Of a stretch of 64,000 nucleotides of DNA, positions 43,239 to 51,648 are shown one piece after another. This stretch comes from Paenibacillus melissococcoides (lineage in GTDB: Bacteria; Bacillota; Bacilli; Paenibacillales; Paenibacillaceae): positions 124,001-188,000 of the forward strand of contig CALYLO010000012.1 of assembly GCA_944800085.1 (NCBI GenBank). The letters run 5' to 3'. The notes under the pieces are model-generated. The model had not been told where the DNA came from and did no database searches. It saw only the letters and a list, made by a program, of their open reading frames with translations. A program made the position numbers and the translations under genes. Each line of letters opens with the position of its first letter. Position 1 is the first letter of the stretch.

Positions 43239-44203
43239 GCCGGCCCGGCGGATCGGCGCAGGGAGCGCAAGGCTCCTTCCGACTAGCCTGGCCGTTAACG
43301 ATAAGAGAAGCCTGGGTGCAGGCTTCTTCTTTTTTGGCGTCCGGCGGGGTGGAGGATGCGCCGCATCATGCGGAGCTGCTGCTGCGCCATGTGCTCGGCT
43401 GGGAGCGGGTAGCCTATCTCGTGCGGCTGCCCGATCCGATGCCCGAGGCGGTCTGCGGTCCGTACGAGGCCGCGATTGAGCGGCGGGCCGGAGGCGAGCC
43501 GACCCAATATATTATCGGGGAGCAGCATTTCTACGGCCTGCCGTTCGCCGTGTCTCCGGATGTGCTGATTCCGCGTCCGGAGACGGAGCTGCTGGTCGAG
43601 GCGATCGTGGCCGAAGCGGATCGCCTCTGGCCGGCCGGGACCGCGCTGCGGGCGGCCGATATCGGCACCGGCAGCGGGGCCATCGCCTGCACGCTGGCGC
43701 ATCTGCGGCCGTCCTGGCAGGTGACGGCGACCGACATCTCGCCCGCGGCGCTTCGCATGGCGCAGCATAACGCCGGGCAGCTCGGCGTGGCGGCGCGCCT
43801 GAGCTGGCGCGAGGGCGACCTGCTGGCGCCGCTCGCCGGCGGCGGGCTGGACGTGCTCGTGTCCAACCCGCCGTATATCCCGGCCGCCGAGATTGGCGGG
43901 CTCATGCGCGAGGTGCGCGATTATGAGCCACGCACGGCGCTGGACGGCGGCGCGGACGGGCTCGACCCGTACCGCCGCATCGTCGCCATGCTGCCGCTGC
44001 TGGGCTGCCCGCCGCGTCTTATCGGCTTCGAGGTCGGCCAGGGGCAAGCCCGAGACGTGGCCGCGCTGCTGGAGGCGGCGGGCTACGGGGAGCGGCTCGT
44101 CATCGTGCCGGATCTGGCCGGCATCGAGCGCCATGTCATCGGCGTGCGCGCCATGCGGCCGAAAGATGAAGAGCTGACTGGAGCCGCGGCGGAGCCGAAC
44201 TAG
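43235..44203 (+). CDS. prmC: Release factor glutamine methyltransferase
   Basis: 322 residues. Helical N-terminal domain (DAPHHAELLLRHVLGWERVA), then a Rossmann-fold SAM methyltransferase: IPRPETELLVEAIV, ADIGTGSGAIACTLAH (SAM loop) and the catalytic VSNPPYIPAAEI that holds the substrate glutamine. It modifies the GGQ Gln of release factors. ATG overlaps the prfA stop by four bases. About 20-30 residues longer at the start than many homologues, so initiation may be internal. Confidence 0.95.
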   Translation: MSRPGGSAQGAQGSFRLAWPLTIREAWVQASSFLASGGVEDAPHHAELLLRHVLGWERVAYLVRLPDPMPEAVCGPYEAAIERRAGGEPTQYIIGEQHFYGLPFAVSPDVLIPRPETELLVEAIVAEADRLWPAGTALRAADIGTGSGAIACTLAHLRPSWQVTATDISPAALRMAQHNAGQLGVAARLSWREGDLLAPLAGGGLDVLVSNPPYIPAAEIGGLMREVRDYEPRTALDGGADGLDPYRRIVAMLPLLGCPPRLIGFEVGQGQARDVAALLEAAGYGERLVIVPDLAGIERHVIGVRAMRPKDEELTGAAAEPN

Positions 44204-44309
44204 GCACGGCAATAAAGCTGAGCTTGGGGTCCAGGGCAGCTCTCGATGGAAACTCCCAATGGCGCCTGTAAGCGTGGAATTCGCTAGATAATATTGTTTT
44301 CATATTTTG

Positions 44310-44374
44310 ATAGAGTTCCGCTCCTTTGCGGCCTGTCTCTCAGGCGGGCTCAGGGCGCGGGACTCTATTTTTTT
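44310..44374 (+). terminator. Terminator between prmC and spoIIR
   Basis: ATAGAGT..CCGC (from 44310) pairs with GCGGG.ACTCTAT (to 44368), closing a long stem with internal GC-rich hairpin, followed by seven T. Confidence 0.75.
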
Positions 44375-44470
44375 ATTCTATGAATTGCGAACTGCCGACG
44401 TTTAATCCTGCCGCTGCCGGACATACTGATAGACAAGAGGCGCGCCCAACCTCACAAGGAGTAGAAGAAC

Positions 44471-45259
44471 ATGAAATCACGGATGTTCGTACTCGGTCTC
44501 CTGCTGGCCATCGTCGCCGCAGGGACGTGGATGCGTTGGGATCAAGGCCGCGCGGCAGCGGCTGTGGAGGAAGCAGGCTTGGCAAGGGGGACGACGGCGG
44601 AAGCCGGCCAGCCGGCCGTGGCGGCCATACCCGAGGATGCGATTCGGCTGCGCGTGCTGGCGAATTCGGACACGGACGGCGATCAGCGGGTGAAGCGGCT
44701 GGTGCGGGATCGCATCGTCGAGCAATTGAACGGCTGGCTGCGGGAGCAAGCCGCTCCGCAGACGCGGGAGGAGGCGCGGGAATTCATCGCTGACCATCTC
44801 GAAGAGCTGGAGCGCACGGCCACCCAGACGCTGAAGGAGGCAGGCATGCCGTATTCGGCGAAGCTGACGCTGGGCGAGGTGCCCTTCCCGGCGAAGCTGT
44901 ACGGCGGCCAGGTGTATCCGGCGGGCATGTACGAGGCGCTGCTCGTTACGCTGGGCGCGGGGGAAGGACAGAACTGGTGGTGCGTACTGTTCCCGCCGCT
45001 CTGCTTCATTGACGGGGATACGGGCCAGGCGAAGGCCGATTCCGGTGCCGGAAGCGAAAGCGTCTCATCGGCAGCGGCAGGGCAGGATGGAGCTCCCGCG
45101 GCTGAAGCAAGCGGAACAGCCGGAATGGACGGCGGATCCGCCGCTTCGGGAGCGGAGCCAAGCACGGATGAAGGACCGGAAGTGCGCTTCTTTTTGTGGG
45201 ATATGCTGGTAAGCTTGTTTCAATGGCTGGCAGAGGTGTGGAATGCCCTTATCGGTTAA
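44471..45259 (+). CDS. spoIIR: Stage II sporulation protein R
   Basis: 262 residues. An N-terminal membrane/signal segment (MFVLGLLLAIVAAGTWM) is followed by the SpoIIR domain: EDAIRLRVLANSDTDGDQRV, KRLVRDRIVEQLNGWL and NWWCVLFPPLCFIDG. A low-complexity Ala/Ser/Gly/Glu stretch of about 65 residues precedes a final hydrophobic end. SpoIIR is made in the forespore and secreted to the intermembrane space, where it switches on SpoIIGA to process pro-sigma-E in the mother cell. AAGGAG site precedes the start. Marks the organism as spore-forming. Confidence 0.94.
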   Translation: MKSRMFVLGLLLAIVAAGTWMRWDQGRAAAAVEEAGLARGTTAEAGQPAVAAIPEDAIRLRVLANSDTDGDQRVKRLVRDRIVEQLNGWLREQAAPQTREEAREFIADHLEELERTATQTLKEAGMPYSAKLTLGEVPFPAKLYGGQVYPAGMYEALLVTLGAGEGQNWWCVLFPPLCFIDGDTGQAKADSGAGSESVSSAAAGQDGAPAAEASGTAGMDGGSAASGAEPSTDEGPEVRFFLWDMLVSLFQWLAEVWNALIG

Positions 45260-45470
45260 ATTTTAGGTTCCTCTGTTTGGTTATTGGCATGGGTAGCGGT
45301 TGCTATCGTTGCGGGCCGGCCGGGCGGCGCCGCATGCTGGACGAGCTCTCGGCAATTGTGGTACAACTAGAAGAAGACATCAATTCGACGGGATGGACTG
45401 GGAGATGCCGAAGCTCTTTTGGCATCTTTCTTGCGTTGATCCCCATCTGAGAGAATAAGGAATGAACGTC

Positions 45471-46634
45471 ATGAATCGATTCAATGAACCGAAGCTTGCC
45501 GACCAGGCTGCGGAGGGTGCCGCCGGCCATGAGGGCGAAGCCACGCAGCGCTGGACGGTCGACGCGAAGCAGCCGGTCGAGGGTCAGCCGGCTATTGCGG
45601 AGGCGGCAGCCCTGCTGGCCGCGGGCGGCACGGTGGCCTTCCCGACCGAGACGGTCTACGGCCTCGGCGCCGACGCTCGCGATACCCGCGCCGTCGAACG
45701 CATCTTCGCCGCCAAGGGCCGCCCGTCCGACAACCCGCTCATCGTGCATATCGCCGATATGGCAATGCTGGATGAGCTGGTCGAGCCGTTCGGCGTGACG
45801 GCGCGCCGCTTGATGGAGCGCTTCTGGCCGGGTCCGCTTACGATTGTGCTCCCGGCGCGCCCCGGAGCCGTGTCGCCTCGGGTGACGGCGGGCCTCGACA
45901 CGGTCGGCGTCCGCATGCCGGCGCATGATACGGCGCTGGCCTTGATCCGCGCCGCCGCTTGCCCGGTGGCCGCGCCGAGTGCCAACCGATCCGGCCGCCC
46001 GAGCCCGACGCGGGCCGAGCATGTCGCCGAGGATCTGGACGGCCGCATCGGCGGCATCGTGGACGGCGGTCCGACCGGCGTCGGCGTCGAATCGACCGTC
46101 GTGGAGCTGCACGGCGACCGCATTCATGTGCTGCGCCCCGGCGGCGTGACGACCGCCATGCTGCGCGAGCTTGCCGCCGAGGTCACGATCGACCCGGCCG
46201 TCGATCCGGACGGCGCGCTGGCGGCTCCCGCGGCGCAGGAGGCCGGCGAAGCGCTGGCAGCGCCGCGCTCCCCGGGCATGAAATACGCTCACTATGCGCC
46301 GCAAGGCACGCTCGCGATCGTGCAGAGCGCCTCGCCGGAAGCCGCGGCCCGCCGCATCCAGGCGGAGCTCGACGCCGCCCGGCAGCGCGGAGAGCGCACC
46401 GGCGTGCTCGCCTTCACCGAGCATGCCGCAGCCTACCGCGCGGATGTCGTCGTGCCGCTGGGCAGCGTGTCCGCGCCGGAGGAGGCCGCGCACCGGCTGT
46501 ATGAAGGGCTGCGCCGCTTCGACGAGGAAGGGGTCGGCTTCATTATGGCGGAAGCCTGCTCCACCGAAGGGATCGGATTGGCGGTCATGAACCGGCTGCT
46601 GAAGGCTGCCGGCCACCGCGTTATCCGCTGCTGA
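45471..46634 (+). CDS. tsaC: L-threonylcarbamoyladenylate synthase (Sua5/TsaC)
   Basis: 387 residues: a YrdC domain (GGTVAFPTETVYGLGADARD, KGRPSDNPLIVHI, FWPGPLTIVLPAR, APSANRSGRPSPTRAEHV) plus a C-terminal Sua5 domain (SPGMKYAHYAPQGTLAIV). It makes threonylcarbamoyl-AMP from threonine, bicarbonate and ATP for t6A37 of ANN-decoding tRNAs. An N-terminal extension of about 40 residues precedes the YrdC domain. ATG 45471 sits nine bases after ATAAGGA; the ATG at 45462 touches it. Orthologue of B. subtilis YwlC. Confidence 0.95.
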   Translation: MNRFNEPKLADQAAEGAAGHEGEATQRWTVDAKQPVEGQPAIAEAAALLAAGGTVAFPTETVYGLGADARDTRAVERIFAAKGRPSDNPLIVHIADMAMLDELVEPFGVTARRLMERFWPGPLTIVLPARPGAVSPRVTAGLDTVGVRMPAHDTALALIRAAACPVAAPSANRSGRPSPTRAEHVAEDLDGRIGGIVDGGPTGVGVESTVVELHGDRIHVLRPGGVTTAMLRELAAEVTIDPAVDPDGALAAPAAQEAGEALAAPRSPGMKYAHYAPQGTLAIVQSASPEAAARRIQAELDAARQRGERTGVLAFTEHAAAYRADVVVPLGSVSAPEEAAHRLYEGLRRFDEEGVGFIMAEACSTEGIGLAVMNRLLKAAGHRVIRC

Positions 46635-46743
46635 ACGGCCGGGATATCCGCTGGCCGCCACGTCTTCCGCCTTGAAGGACTTGTCATCATTGCCTCCTTG
46701 TCCGCATACGCTGATCTCAGACGATGGACAAGGGGAGAACGCG

Positions 46744-47307
46744 ATGTGGGAGACGGCAGTACCGGCAGGTCAGTGGATCACGATACTCGTCATGGCCGTG
46801 GCACTCGGTTTTGACGCCTTTTCACTTTGTCTTGGCCTGGGCATGAGAGGGGTGCGCTCGGAGGAGATGCTCCGCATCAGCGGAATTATCGCGCTGTTCC
46901 ATATCGCGATGCCGCTGCTTGGCGTGTTGACGGGGCATTATATCAGCTCCATCCTTGGACATGTCGCGGTGATGGCCGCCGGCGGGCTGCTTATTATGCT
47001 GGGCGGACATATGATGTTCAGCTCTTTCCGGAGCGGGTCCGCGGGCTCTCTCTATGAGATGCCGATCTGGGGAACGCTGCTGTTCGCTTTGAGCGTAAGC
47101 ATCGATTCGTTCTCCGTCGGCGTATCGCTGGGCATGTTCCATACCAGCCTGATGGTGACCATTATTGCCTTCGGTCTGGCCGGGGGAGCGATGTCTGTCA
47201 TGGGATTGGTTCTCGGCCAGCGGGTCGGTGCCGCTATGGGCGAGTACGGGGAGGCGGTTGGAGGAGCGATTCTGCTCACCTTCGGCATTCTTTTCATGCT
47301 GCCCTAA
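46744..47307 (+). CDS. mntP: Manganese efflux pump MntP
   Basis: 187 residues, six helices. Two related halves carry the conserved Asp motifs VALGFDAFSLCLGLGMRG and SVSIDSFSVGVSLGMF, the metal path of MntP proteins. ATG 46744 follows AAGGGGAG; an upstream in-frame start at 46672 is weaker. Matches YwlD in the B. subtilis order. No yybP-ykoY Mn riboswitch was seen upstream. Confidence 0.92.
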   Translation: MWETAVPAGQWITILVMAVALGFDAFSLCLGLGMRGVRSEEMLRISGIIALFHIAMPLLGVLTGHYISSILGHVAVMAAGGLLIMLGGHMMFSSFRSGSAGSLYEMPIWGTLLFALSVSIDSFSVGVSLGMFHTSLMVTIIAFGLAGGAMSVMGLVLGQRVGAAMGEYGEAVGGAILLTFGILFMLP

Positions 47308-47373
47308 CCGTTGAGCTGTGATCCGGACGTATTTGGGTACGATCCGGTAAGGGCTCTATCCTTGGGGAGGGTC

Positions 47374-47478
47374 ATGAACGTGAAAAAATCCGCCGATAAT
47401 ACAGCGGCCGGAGTTATCGATAATCAGGGAGCCGGAGTCGCTCGCAGCCGTGCCGCCCTGCCGCACACAAAATCATAA
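47374..47478 (+). CDS. Possible small protein (34 aa)
   Basis: ATG 47374 is preceded by GGGGAGGG, but with very short spacing. The product begins MNVKKSADNTAAGVIDNQGA and is hydrophilic without known motifs; it fills the gap between mntP and ywlE. Its reality is uncertain. Confidence 0.3.
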   Translation: MNVKKSADNTAAGVIDNQGAGVARSRAALPHTKS

Positions 47479-47500
47479 CCATCCAAAGGAGTGACGGCCT

Positions 47501-48094
47501 ATGAACCGGATATTATTCGTATGTACGGGCAACACCTGCCGCAGTCCGATGGCGGAAGCGATGCTCCGCCAATTGGCCGCCGACCGGGGGCTGGAGCTGG
47601 AGGTCAAGTCCGCGGGCGTATCGGCATGGGATGGGACGCCGATGTCGGATCACGCCGCCTCTGTGCTGAAGGAGCATAATATTGAGGGGTACGAGACCTT
47701 CGCTTCGACGGCGCTGAGCGACGCGGAGGTGGCCTGGGCCGATCTCATCTTGACGCTGACGGTCGGCCATAAGCGTCATGTGCTGCAGCGATTCCCAACG
47801 GCCGCAGACAAAACATACACGCTGAGGGAATACGCGGAGCCGGGGGAAGGCGGTTCCGGGGAGCGCGATCGGCTGCAGGAGCTGGCCGCGGAGCTGCAAT
47901 TGAAGCAGGCGCTGGGACAGGAGCCGACGCCGGAGGAGCTGGCGGAGCTGGCTGAACTGGAGCGGCGCTGCCCGAACCCGGATGTCGCCGATCCGTTCGG
48001 CGGCTCGCTGGAGGAGTACCGGATGACCGCGCTGCAGATTCGGGAGGCGCTGCTTGTCGTGGTGGACAAGCTGGCCCCGCCTGACACAAAGTGA
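47501..48094 (+). CDS. ywlE: Protein-arginine phosphatase YwlE-type (low-molecular-weight phosphatase family)
   Basis: 197 residues. The P-loop is FVCTGNTCRSPMAEAML (catalytic Cys and Arg, with the Thr that gives arginine-phosphate specificity in YwlE), and the general acid Asp lies in VADPFGGSLEEYR. YwlE reverses McsB arginine phosphorylation, controlling CtsR and ClpCP degradation. B. subtilis YwlE is 150 residues; here about 45 extra Glu/Leu-rich residues (about 120-165: LQELAAELQLKQALGQEPTP and following) sit just before the DPF loop. AAGGAGTG site. Confidence 0.92.
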   Translation: MNRILFVCTGNTCRSPMAEAMLRQLAADRGLELEVKSAGVSAWDGTPMSDHAASVLKEHNIEGYETFASTALSDAEVAWADLILTLTVGHKRHVLQRFPTAADKTYTLREYAEPGEGGSGERDRLQELAAELQLKQALGQEPTPEELAELAELERRCPNPDVADPFGGSLEEYRMTALQIREALLVVVDKLAPPDTK

Positions 48095-48123
48095 TTGCAT
48101 TTCCGCGGCGCATCCATTATTAT
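48095..48123 (+). promoter_or_regulatory. Promoter of the ZTP-riboswitch transcript
   Basis: TTGCAT (48095-48100), a 17-base spacer, TATTAT (48118-48123), directly after the ywlE stop. Transcription would start about 10 bases before the riboswitch fold. Confidence 0.65.
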
Positions 48124-48137
48124 CGGAAATAGATGAA

Positions 48138-48216
48138 GGGCACTCGGTGTGACTGGCGACGGAAGTGGGAAAACCACGGTGGAGCATCGAGTGATATACG
48201 GCCGGTCGCCTGGGCG
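48138..48216 (+). promoter_or_regulatory. ZTP (ZMP/pfl-motif) riboswitch aptamer
   Basis: P1 pairs CACTCG (48141-48146) with CGAGTG (48188-48193); between them lie the conserved GTGACTGGCG, the P2 hairpin GTGGG-AAAA-CCAC and the GGAGC element. After a short linker comes the second conserved block, GCCGGTCGCCTGGGC (48201-48215), which forms P3 and the pseudoknot. This is the pfl-motif core. ZTP riboswitches sense the purine/folate-stress signal ZMP/ZTP and typically turn on one-carbon genes; glyA is the third gene downstream. Confidence 0.88.
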
Positions 48217-48218
48217 AA

Positions 48219-48264
48219 AGAGCAGTGCATGGTTACGGCCATGCTATGCTCTTTTTCTTTTTTT
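48219..48264 (+). terminator. Riboswitch expression-platform terminator
   Basis: GAGCA..GCATGG (48220-48232) pairs with CCATGC..TGCTC (48239-48251), followed by long T runs. It starts directly after the aptamer's last conserved block, so ligand binding would compete with or reshape it. Confidence 0.85.
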
Positions 48265-48273
48265 TGAGAGGCA

Positions 48274-48513
48274 GTTCAAAAAGTCCGCTTTTGATCACGA
48301 AGTAAAGCAGGAAGCAACTCGGCATCGAATCTTGCATTCACTCTCGAAAAGCGTATGCTTCCGAAGTATGTTTCCTGCGGAAACATTGTAGCTGCTCATG
48401 TATCTTGCCTACACTGCTGCTCCTCACAAGTTTTACGAAGCAAAACTCGCTACGAAAGCATCCGCTTCAAGTTCTTGCAACCTTCTCGGTGCTGAAAACC
48501 GATCATTTTGAAC
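48274..48513. repeat. MITE-like intergenic block with short inverted ends
   Basis: GTTCAAAA (48274-48281) and TTTTGAAC (48506-48513) are inverted ends of a 240-base non-coding block containing further local palindromes (for example TTTCCTGCGGAAA near 48370). It separates the riboswitch terminator from rpiB. I suspect a dispersed Paenibacillus-type repeat, but no second copy is in this window. A TATAAT (48631-48636) beyond it may give rpiB a separate promoter. Confidence 0.4.
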
Positions 48514-48708
48514 ACACACTTCCAAGCATAAACGGGAGATATGCATCCCCTTGTTCCGATGCTGGAGGAGAGAAGCGCGCTTTCGAACAAAATGATATCG
48601 AAGACGCGGGCCAACGGTACGAAAATTGGTTATAATGGACAGACAGCATATTGTTTCCTGGCGGGGCAGAGGCTTCGCCCAGGGAATGATGGGATGGAGG
48701 GAACGTAC

Positions 48709-49167
48709 ATGAAAATTGCAATTGGAGCGGATCACGCAGGTGTGAAGCTGAAGGACGGCATTATCGCGGTCATTCGGGAACTGGGACATGAGGTGGAGGA
48801 TTTCGGCTGTCATTGCACCGATTCGGTCGATTATCCGGATTATGCCGTGCCTGTCGCCGAGAAGGTGGCCGCCGGCGAAGCCGATCGCGGAATTCTGATC
48901 TGCGGGACCGGGATTGGCATGTCCATCGCCGCCAATAAGGTGCCTGGGGTGCGCTGCGCCCTCGTGCATGATCTGTTCAGCGCGAAGGCGACTCGGGAGC
49001 ATAATGATTCGAACGTGCTCGCCATGGGCGAACGGGTCATCGGCCCCGGCCTGGCGGAAGAGATCGTTCGCGTCTGGCTCGGCACGGAATTCAGCCAAGG
49101 GGAGCGCCATGCCGGCCGCATCCGCAAGGTGGAGGAAGCCGAGCGCAAGTACAACCCGGCGCCGTAA
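48709..49167 (+). CDS. rpiB: Ribose-5-phosphate isomerase B
   Basis: 152 residues, normal for RpiB. Motifs: MKIAIGADHAGVKLKDGI, DSVDYPDYAVPVAEKVAAGE, GILICGTGIGMSIAANKVPG (phosphate loop; the catalytic Cys falls in LICGTG) and HDLFSAKATREHNDSNVL. It interconverts ribulose- and ribose-5-phosphate for nucleotide synthesis. ATG 48709 follows GGAGGG; an in-frame start at 48541 is rejected for lack of a site. Equivalent to B. subtilis YwlF. Confidence 0.95.
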   Translation: MKIAIGADHAGVKLKDGIIAVIRELGHEVEDFGCHCTDSVDYPDYAVPVAEKVAAGEADRGILICGTGIGMSIAANKVPGVRCALVHDLFSAKATREHNDSNVLAMGERVIGPGLAEEIVRVWLGTEFSQGERHAGRIRKVEEAERKYNPAP

Positions 49168-49190
49168 CGCATCAGCGAGGAGGAAGCGAC

Positions 49191-49760
49191 ATGAAATCTT
49201 CTTATAAGCGGCAGGCCGAGCAGGCCGCCCGGGAGCTGGCGGCTGCAGCGAAGCTTGCTCCGGGCCAACTGGTCGTAGTCGGCTGCAGCACAAGCGAAGT
49301 GGCCGGCGCGCGGATCGGGACGGCCGGCACGCTTGAGGTTGCCCGCATGCTGTTCGACGGGCTGAATGTGCTGCGGACCGAGTTCGGCTTGCAGCTCGCT
49401 TTTCAATGCTGCGAGCACCTCAACCGCGCGCTGGTGGTGGAGCGCCGCACGCTGGAGCGATTCCGGCTGGAGGAGGTCGCCGCGGTGCCTGTCCCGCATG
49501 CGGGAGGTTCGATGGCGGCGCAGGCGTACCGCATGCTGCCGGACGCATGTCTGGCCGAGTCGATCGAGGCGCATGCCGGCATCGATATCGGCGAGACGCT
49601 GATCGGCATGCATTTGCGCCGCGTGGCCGTTCCGCTGCGAACGGAGCTCCGCGCCATCGGCAGCGCCAGAGTGACGATGGCATCGACGCGGCCGAAGCTC
49701 ATTGGCGGCGAACGGGCGGTCTACCGTCTGCCGGACGACAGCGGAACTTCATGCGATTGA
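49191..49760 (+). CDS. ywlG: YwlG family protein (TIGR01440)
   Basis: 189 residues with the family's opening (AAKLAPGQLVVVGCSTSEVA), GTAGTLEVARMLFDGL, FQCCEHLNRALVVERRTLER and GIDIGETLIGMHLRRVAVPL. Function is not established. It lies between rpiB and glyA, the same place as in B. subtilis. GAGGAGGAA site; 23 bases from rpiB. Confidence 0.92.
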   Translation: MKSSYKRQAEQAARELAAAAKLAPGQLVVVGCSTSEVAGARIGTAGTLEVARMLFDGLNVLRTEFGLQLAFQCCEHLNRALVVERRTLERFRLEEVAAVPVPHAGGSMAAQAYRMLPDACLAESIEAHAGIDIGETLIGMHLRRVAVPLRTELRAIGSARVTMASTRPKLIGGERAVYRLPDDSGTSCD

Positions 49761-49832
49761 CGCCGATTGCGGCCTGTTTTCGCAAGATTGATTTCTGATT
49801 ATGATTAACGATGAAATGGGAGGGCTTGGCCA

Positions 49833-51083
49833 ATGGTAGAACATTTACGACAATCGGATCCGGAAGTGCTGAAAGCGATGGATTTGGAGCTGCAGCGTCA
49901 GCGGAACAATATCGAGCTTATCGCTTCGGAAAATATCGTAAGCGAAGCGGTCATGGAAGCGATGGGGACCGTCCTGACGAATAAATATGCGGAAGGCTAC
50001 CCGGGCAAGCGCTACTACGGAGGCTGCGAGCATGTCGACATCGTCGAGGACATTGCTCGCAACCGCGCGAAGGAGCTGTTCGGGGCCGCGCACGCGAATG
50101 TGCAGCCGCACTCCGGCGCGCAGGCGAACATGGCGGTCTATCTGGCGGCCCTGAAGCCGGGAGATACGGTCCTGGGCATGAATCTGGCGCATGGCGGCCA
50201 CTTGACGCATGGCAGCCCGGTCAATGCTTCGGGTTTGCTCTATAATTTCGTGGCCTATGGCGTGGAGGAAGACACGTTCCTCATCGATTATGACAAGGTT
50301 CGCAAGGCAGCGTTCAAGCATCGTCCGAAAATGATCGTCGCTGGCGCCAGCGCCTACCCTCGCATTATCGACTTCGAAGCGCTCGGCTCTATCGCCAATG
50401 ACGTAGGTGCGCTGTTCATGGTCGATATGGCGCATATCGCCGGTCTGGTCGCCGCAGGTCTGCATCCAAGCCCGGTTCCGCATGCGCATTTCGTGACGAC
50501 GACGACCCACAAGACGCTTCGCGGTCCGCGCGGCGGCATGATCCTATGCCGTTCGGCCTGGGCGCAAGCCATCGACAAAGCCGTCTTCCCGGGCACGCAG
50601 GGCGGTCCGCTCATGCATGTGATTGCTTCCAAGGCAGTCGCGCTGTGCGAAGCGCTGCAGCCATCCTTCAAGCAATATGCGGCACAGGTCATCGAGAACG
50701 CGCAAGCGCTGGCGGCCACCCTGATCGAAGAAGGACTGAACATCGTATCCGGCGGCACCGACAACCATCTGATGCTAATTGACACGCGCAATGTCAACAT
50801 TACCGGCAAGGATGCGGAGAAGGTGCTGGATTCGGTAGGCATTACGGTAAATAAAAATGCGATTCCGTTCGATCCGACAAGTCCGTTCATTACAAGCGGC
50901 ATCCGCATTGGCACGCCGGCTGCGACATCGCGCGGCATGGATGTCGAAGCGATGCGCACGATCGGCAAGGTGATTGCCATGACGCTGAAAAATCCCGCCG
51001 ACGAAGCGACGCTCGCGACTGCGCGCCGGATGGTGCGGGAGCTGACGGCGCAATACCCGCTGTATCAGACGATCAAATATTAA
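49833..51083 (+). CDS. glyA: Serine hydroxymethyltransferase
   Basis: 416 residues. Motifs: QRNNIELIASENIVSEAVME, KYAEGYPGKRYYGGCEHVD, PHSGAQANMAVYLAAL, MVDMAHIAGLVAAGLHPSPV, and the PLP lysine in TTTTHKTLRGPRGGMIL. It interconverts serine and glycine with tetrahydrofolate, supplying one-carbon units. That makes it the logical target of the ZTP riboswitch 1.6 kb upstream through rpiB-ywlG. GGGAGGG site; strong terminator follows. Confidence 0.97.
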   Translation: MVEHLRQSDPEVLKAMDLELQRQRNNIELIASENIVSEAVMEAMGTVLTNKYAEGYPGKRYYGGCEHVDIVEDIARNRAKELFGAAHANVQPHSGAQANMAVYLAALKPGDTVLGMNLAHGGHLTHGSPVNASGLLYNFVAYGVEEDTFLIDYDKVRKAAFKHRPKMIVAGASAYPRIIDFEALGSIANDVGALFMVDMAHIAGLVAAGLHPSPVPHAHFVTTTTHKTLRGPRGGMILCRSAWAQAIDKAVFPGTQGGPLMHVIASKAVALCEALQPSFKQYAAQVIENAQALAATLIEEGLNIVSGGTDNHLMLIDTRNVNITGKDAEKVLDSVGITVNKNAIPFDPTSPFITSGIRIGTPAATSRGMDVEAMRTIGKVIAMTLKNPADEATLATARRMVRELTAQYPLYQTIKY

Positions 51084-51107
51084 TCTAACCGGCATAGATG
51101 ATGTATT

Positions 51108-51151
51108 CCGGCTTTCCCCGGAGCGGCAGCTCTGGGGGGCCGGTTTTTTTT
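51108..51151 (+). terminator. Terminator after glyA
   Basis: CCGGC-TTTCCCC-GGAGC pairs with GCTC-TGGGG-GGCCGG, then eight T (51144-51151). Confidence 0.88.
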
Positions 51152-51198
51152 ATGTAAGGAGATACGCCCGGGCAGCCCGCCCTGCGGTAGAGCTGACT

Positions 51199-51288
51199 GG
51201 ATGGGAGAGTGACGTAAAGGACGGCAGAGGCGATAAATCTGATTCGATGGGAGAGTAGCGTAAAGCGCGGCAAAGGAGATAAATCCGA
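51199..51288. repeat. Two tandem 46-bp repeats
   Basis: GATGGGAGAGT..CGTAAAG..CGGCA-AGG-GATAAATC occurs twice with a 46-base period (ATGGGAGAG at 51201 and 51247). It lies in the 565-base glyA-upp gap, which otherwise has no gene until the upp promoter. Confidence 0.6.
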
Positions 51289-51560
51289 ACGACACCAAGG
51301 GGCACAAAGAGATGAGCCTCGATGTAGACAGTAGATGCCTTGATGGAGATAGAACAGCTTCAAGTTGGTCTGGCCGGATTCATTCATTTCCGCACGCTGA
51401 GCGGAGAAAATGTAAAAAGGGCACAAACTTTATTTTTGATCCAGGTATAACCAGAGGGTGGGATGTCACTAATAGGGATAGAACCGATTTGTTACGATCG
51501 GCCAGGCGATAAATGGGAGTCATAAAGTGATCTTGAAAACGTGCAGATACAAGGCGGGAA

Positions 51561-51569
51561 TGTTATAAT
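51561..51569 (+). promoter_or_regulatory. Extended -10 promoter of upp
   Basis: TGTTATAAT: an extended -10 (TG, one base, TATAAT at 51564-51569), about 80 bases before upp. A convincing -35 is absent. Confidence 0.5.
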
Positions 51570-51648
51570 AGGCCTGTTTGACGATGAATAAGAATCGCTG
51601 GACATTTTCTAGCAAGCAACATGAGTAAAAAGCGGAGGGACATGTTAT

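Noticed and set aside
51312..51512. 66-codon frame between glyA and upp
   Set aside because: No ribosome site or recognisable protein features.
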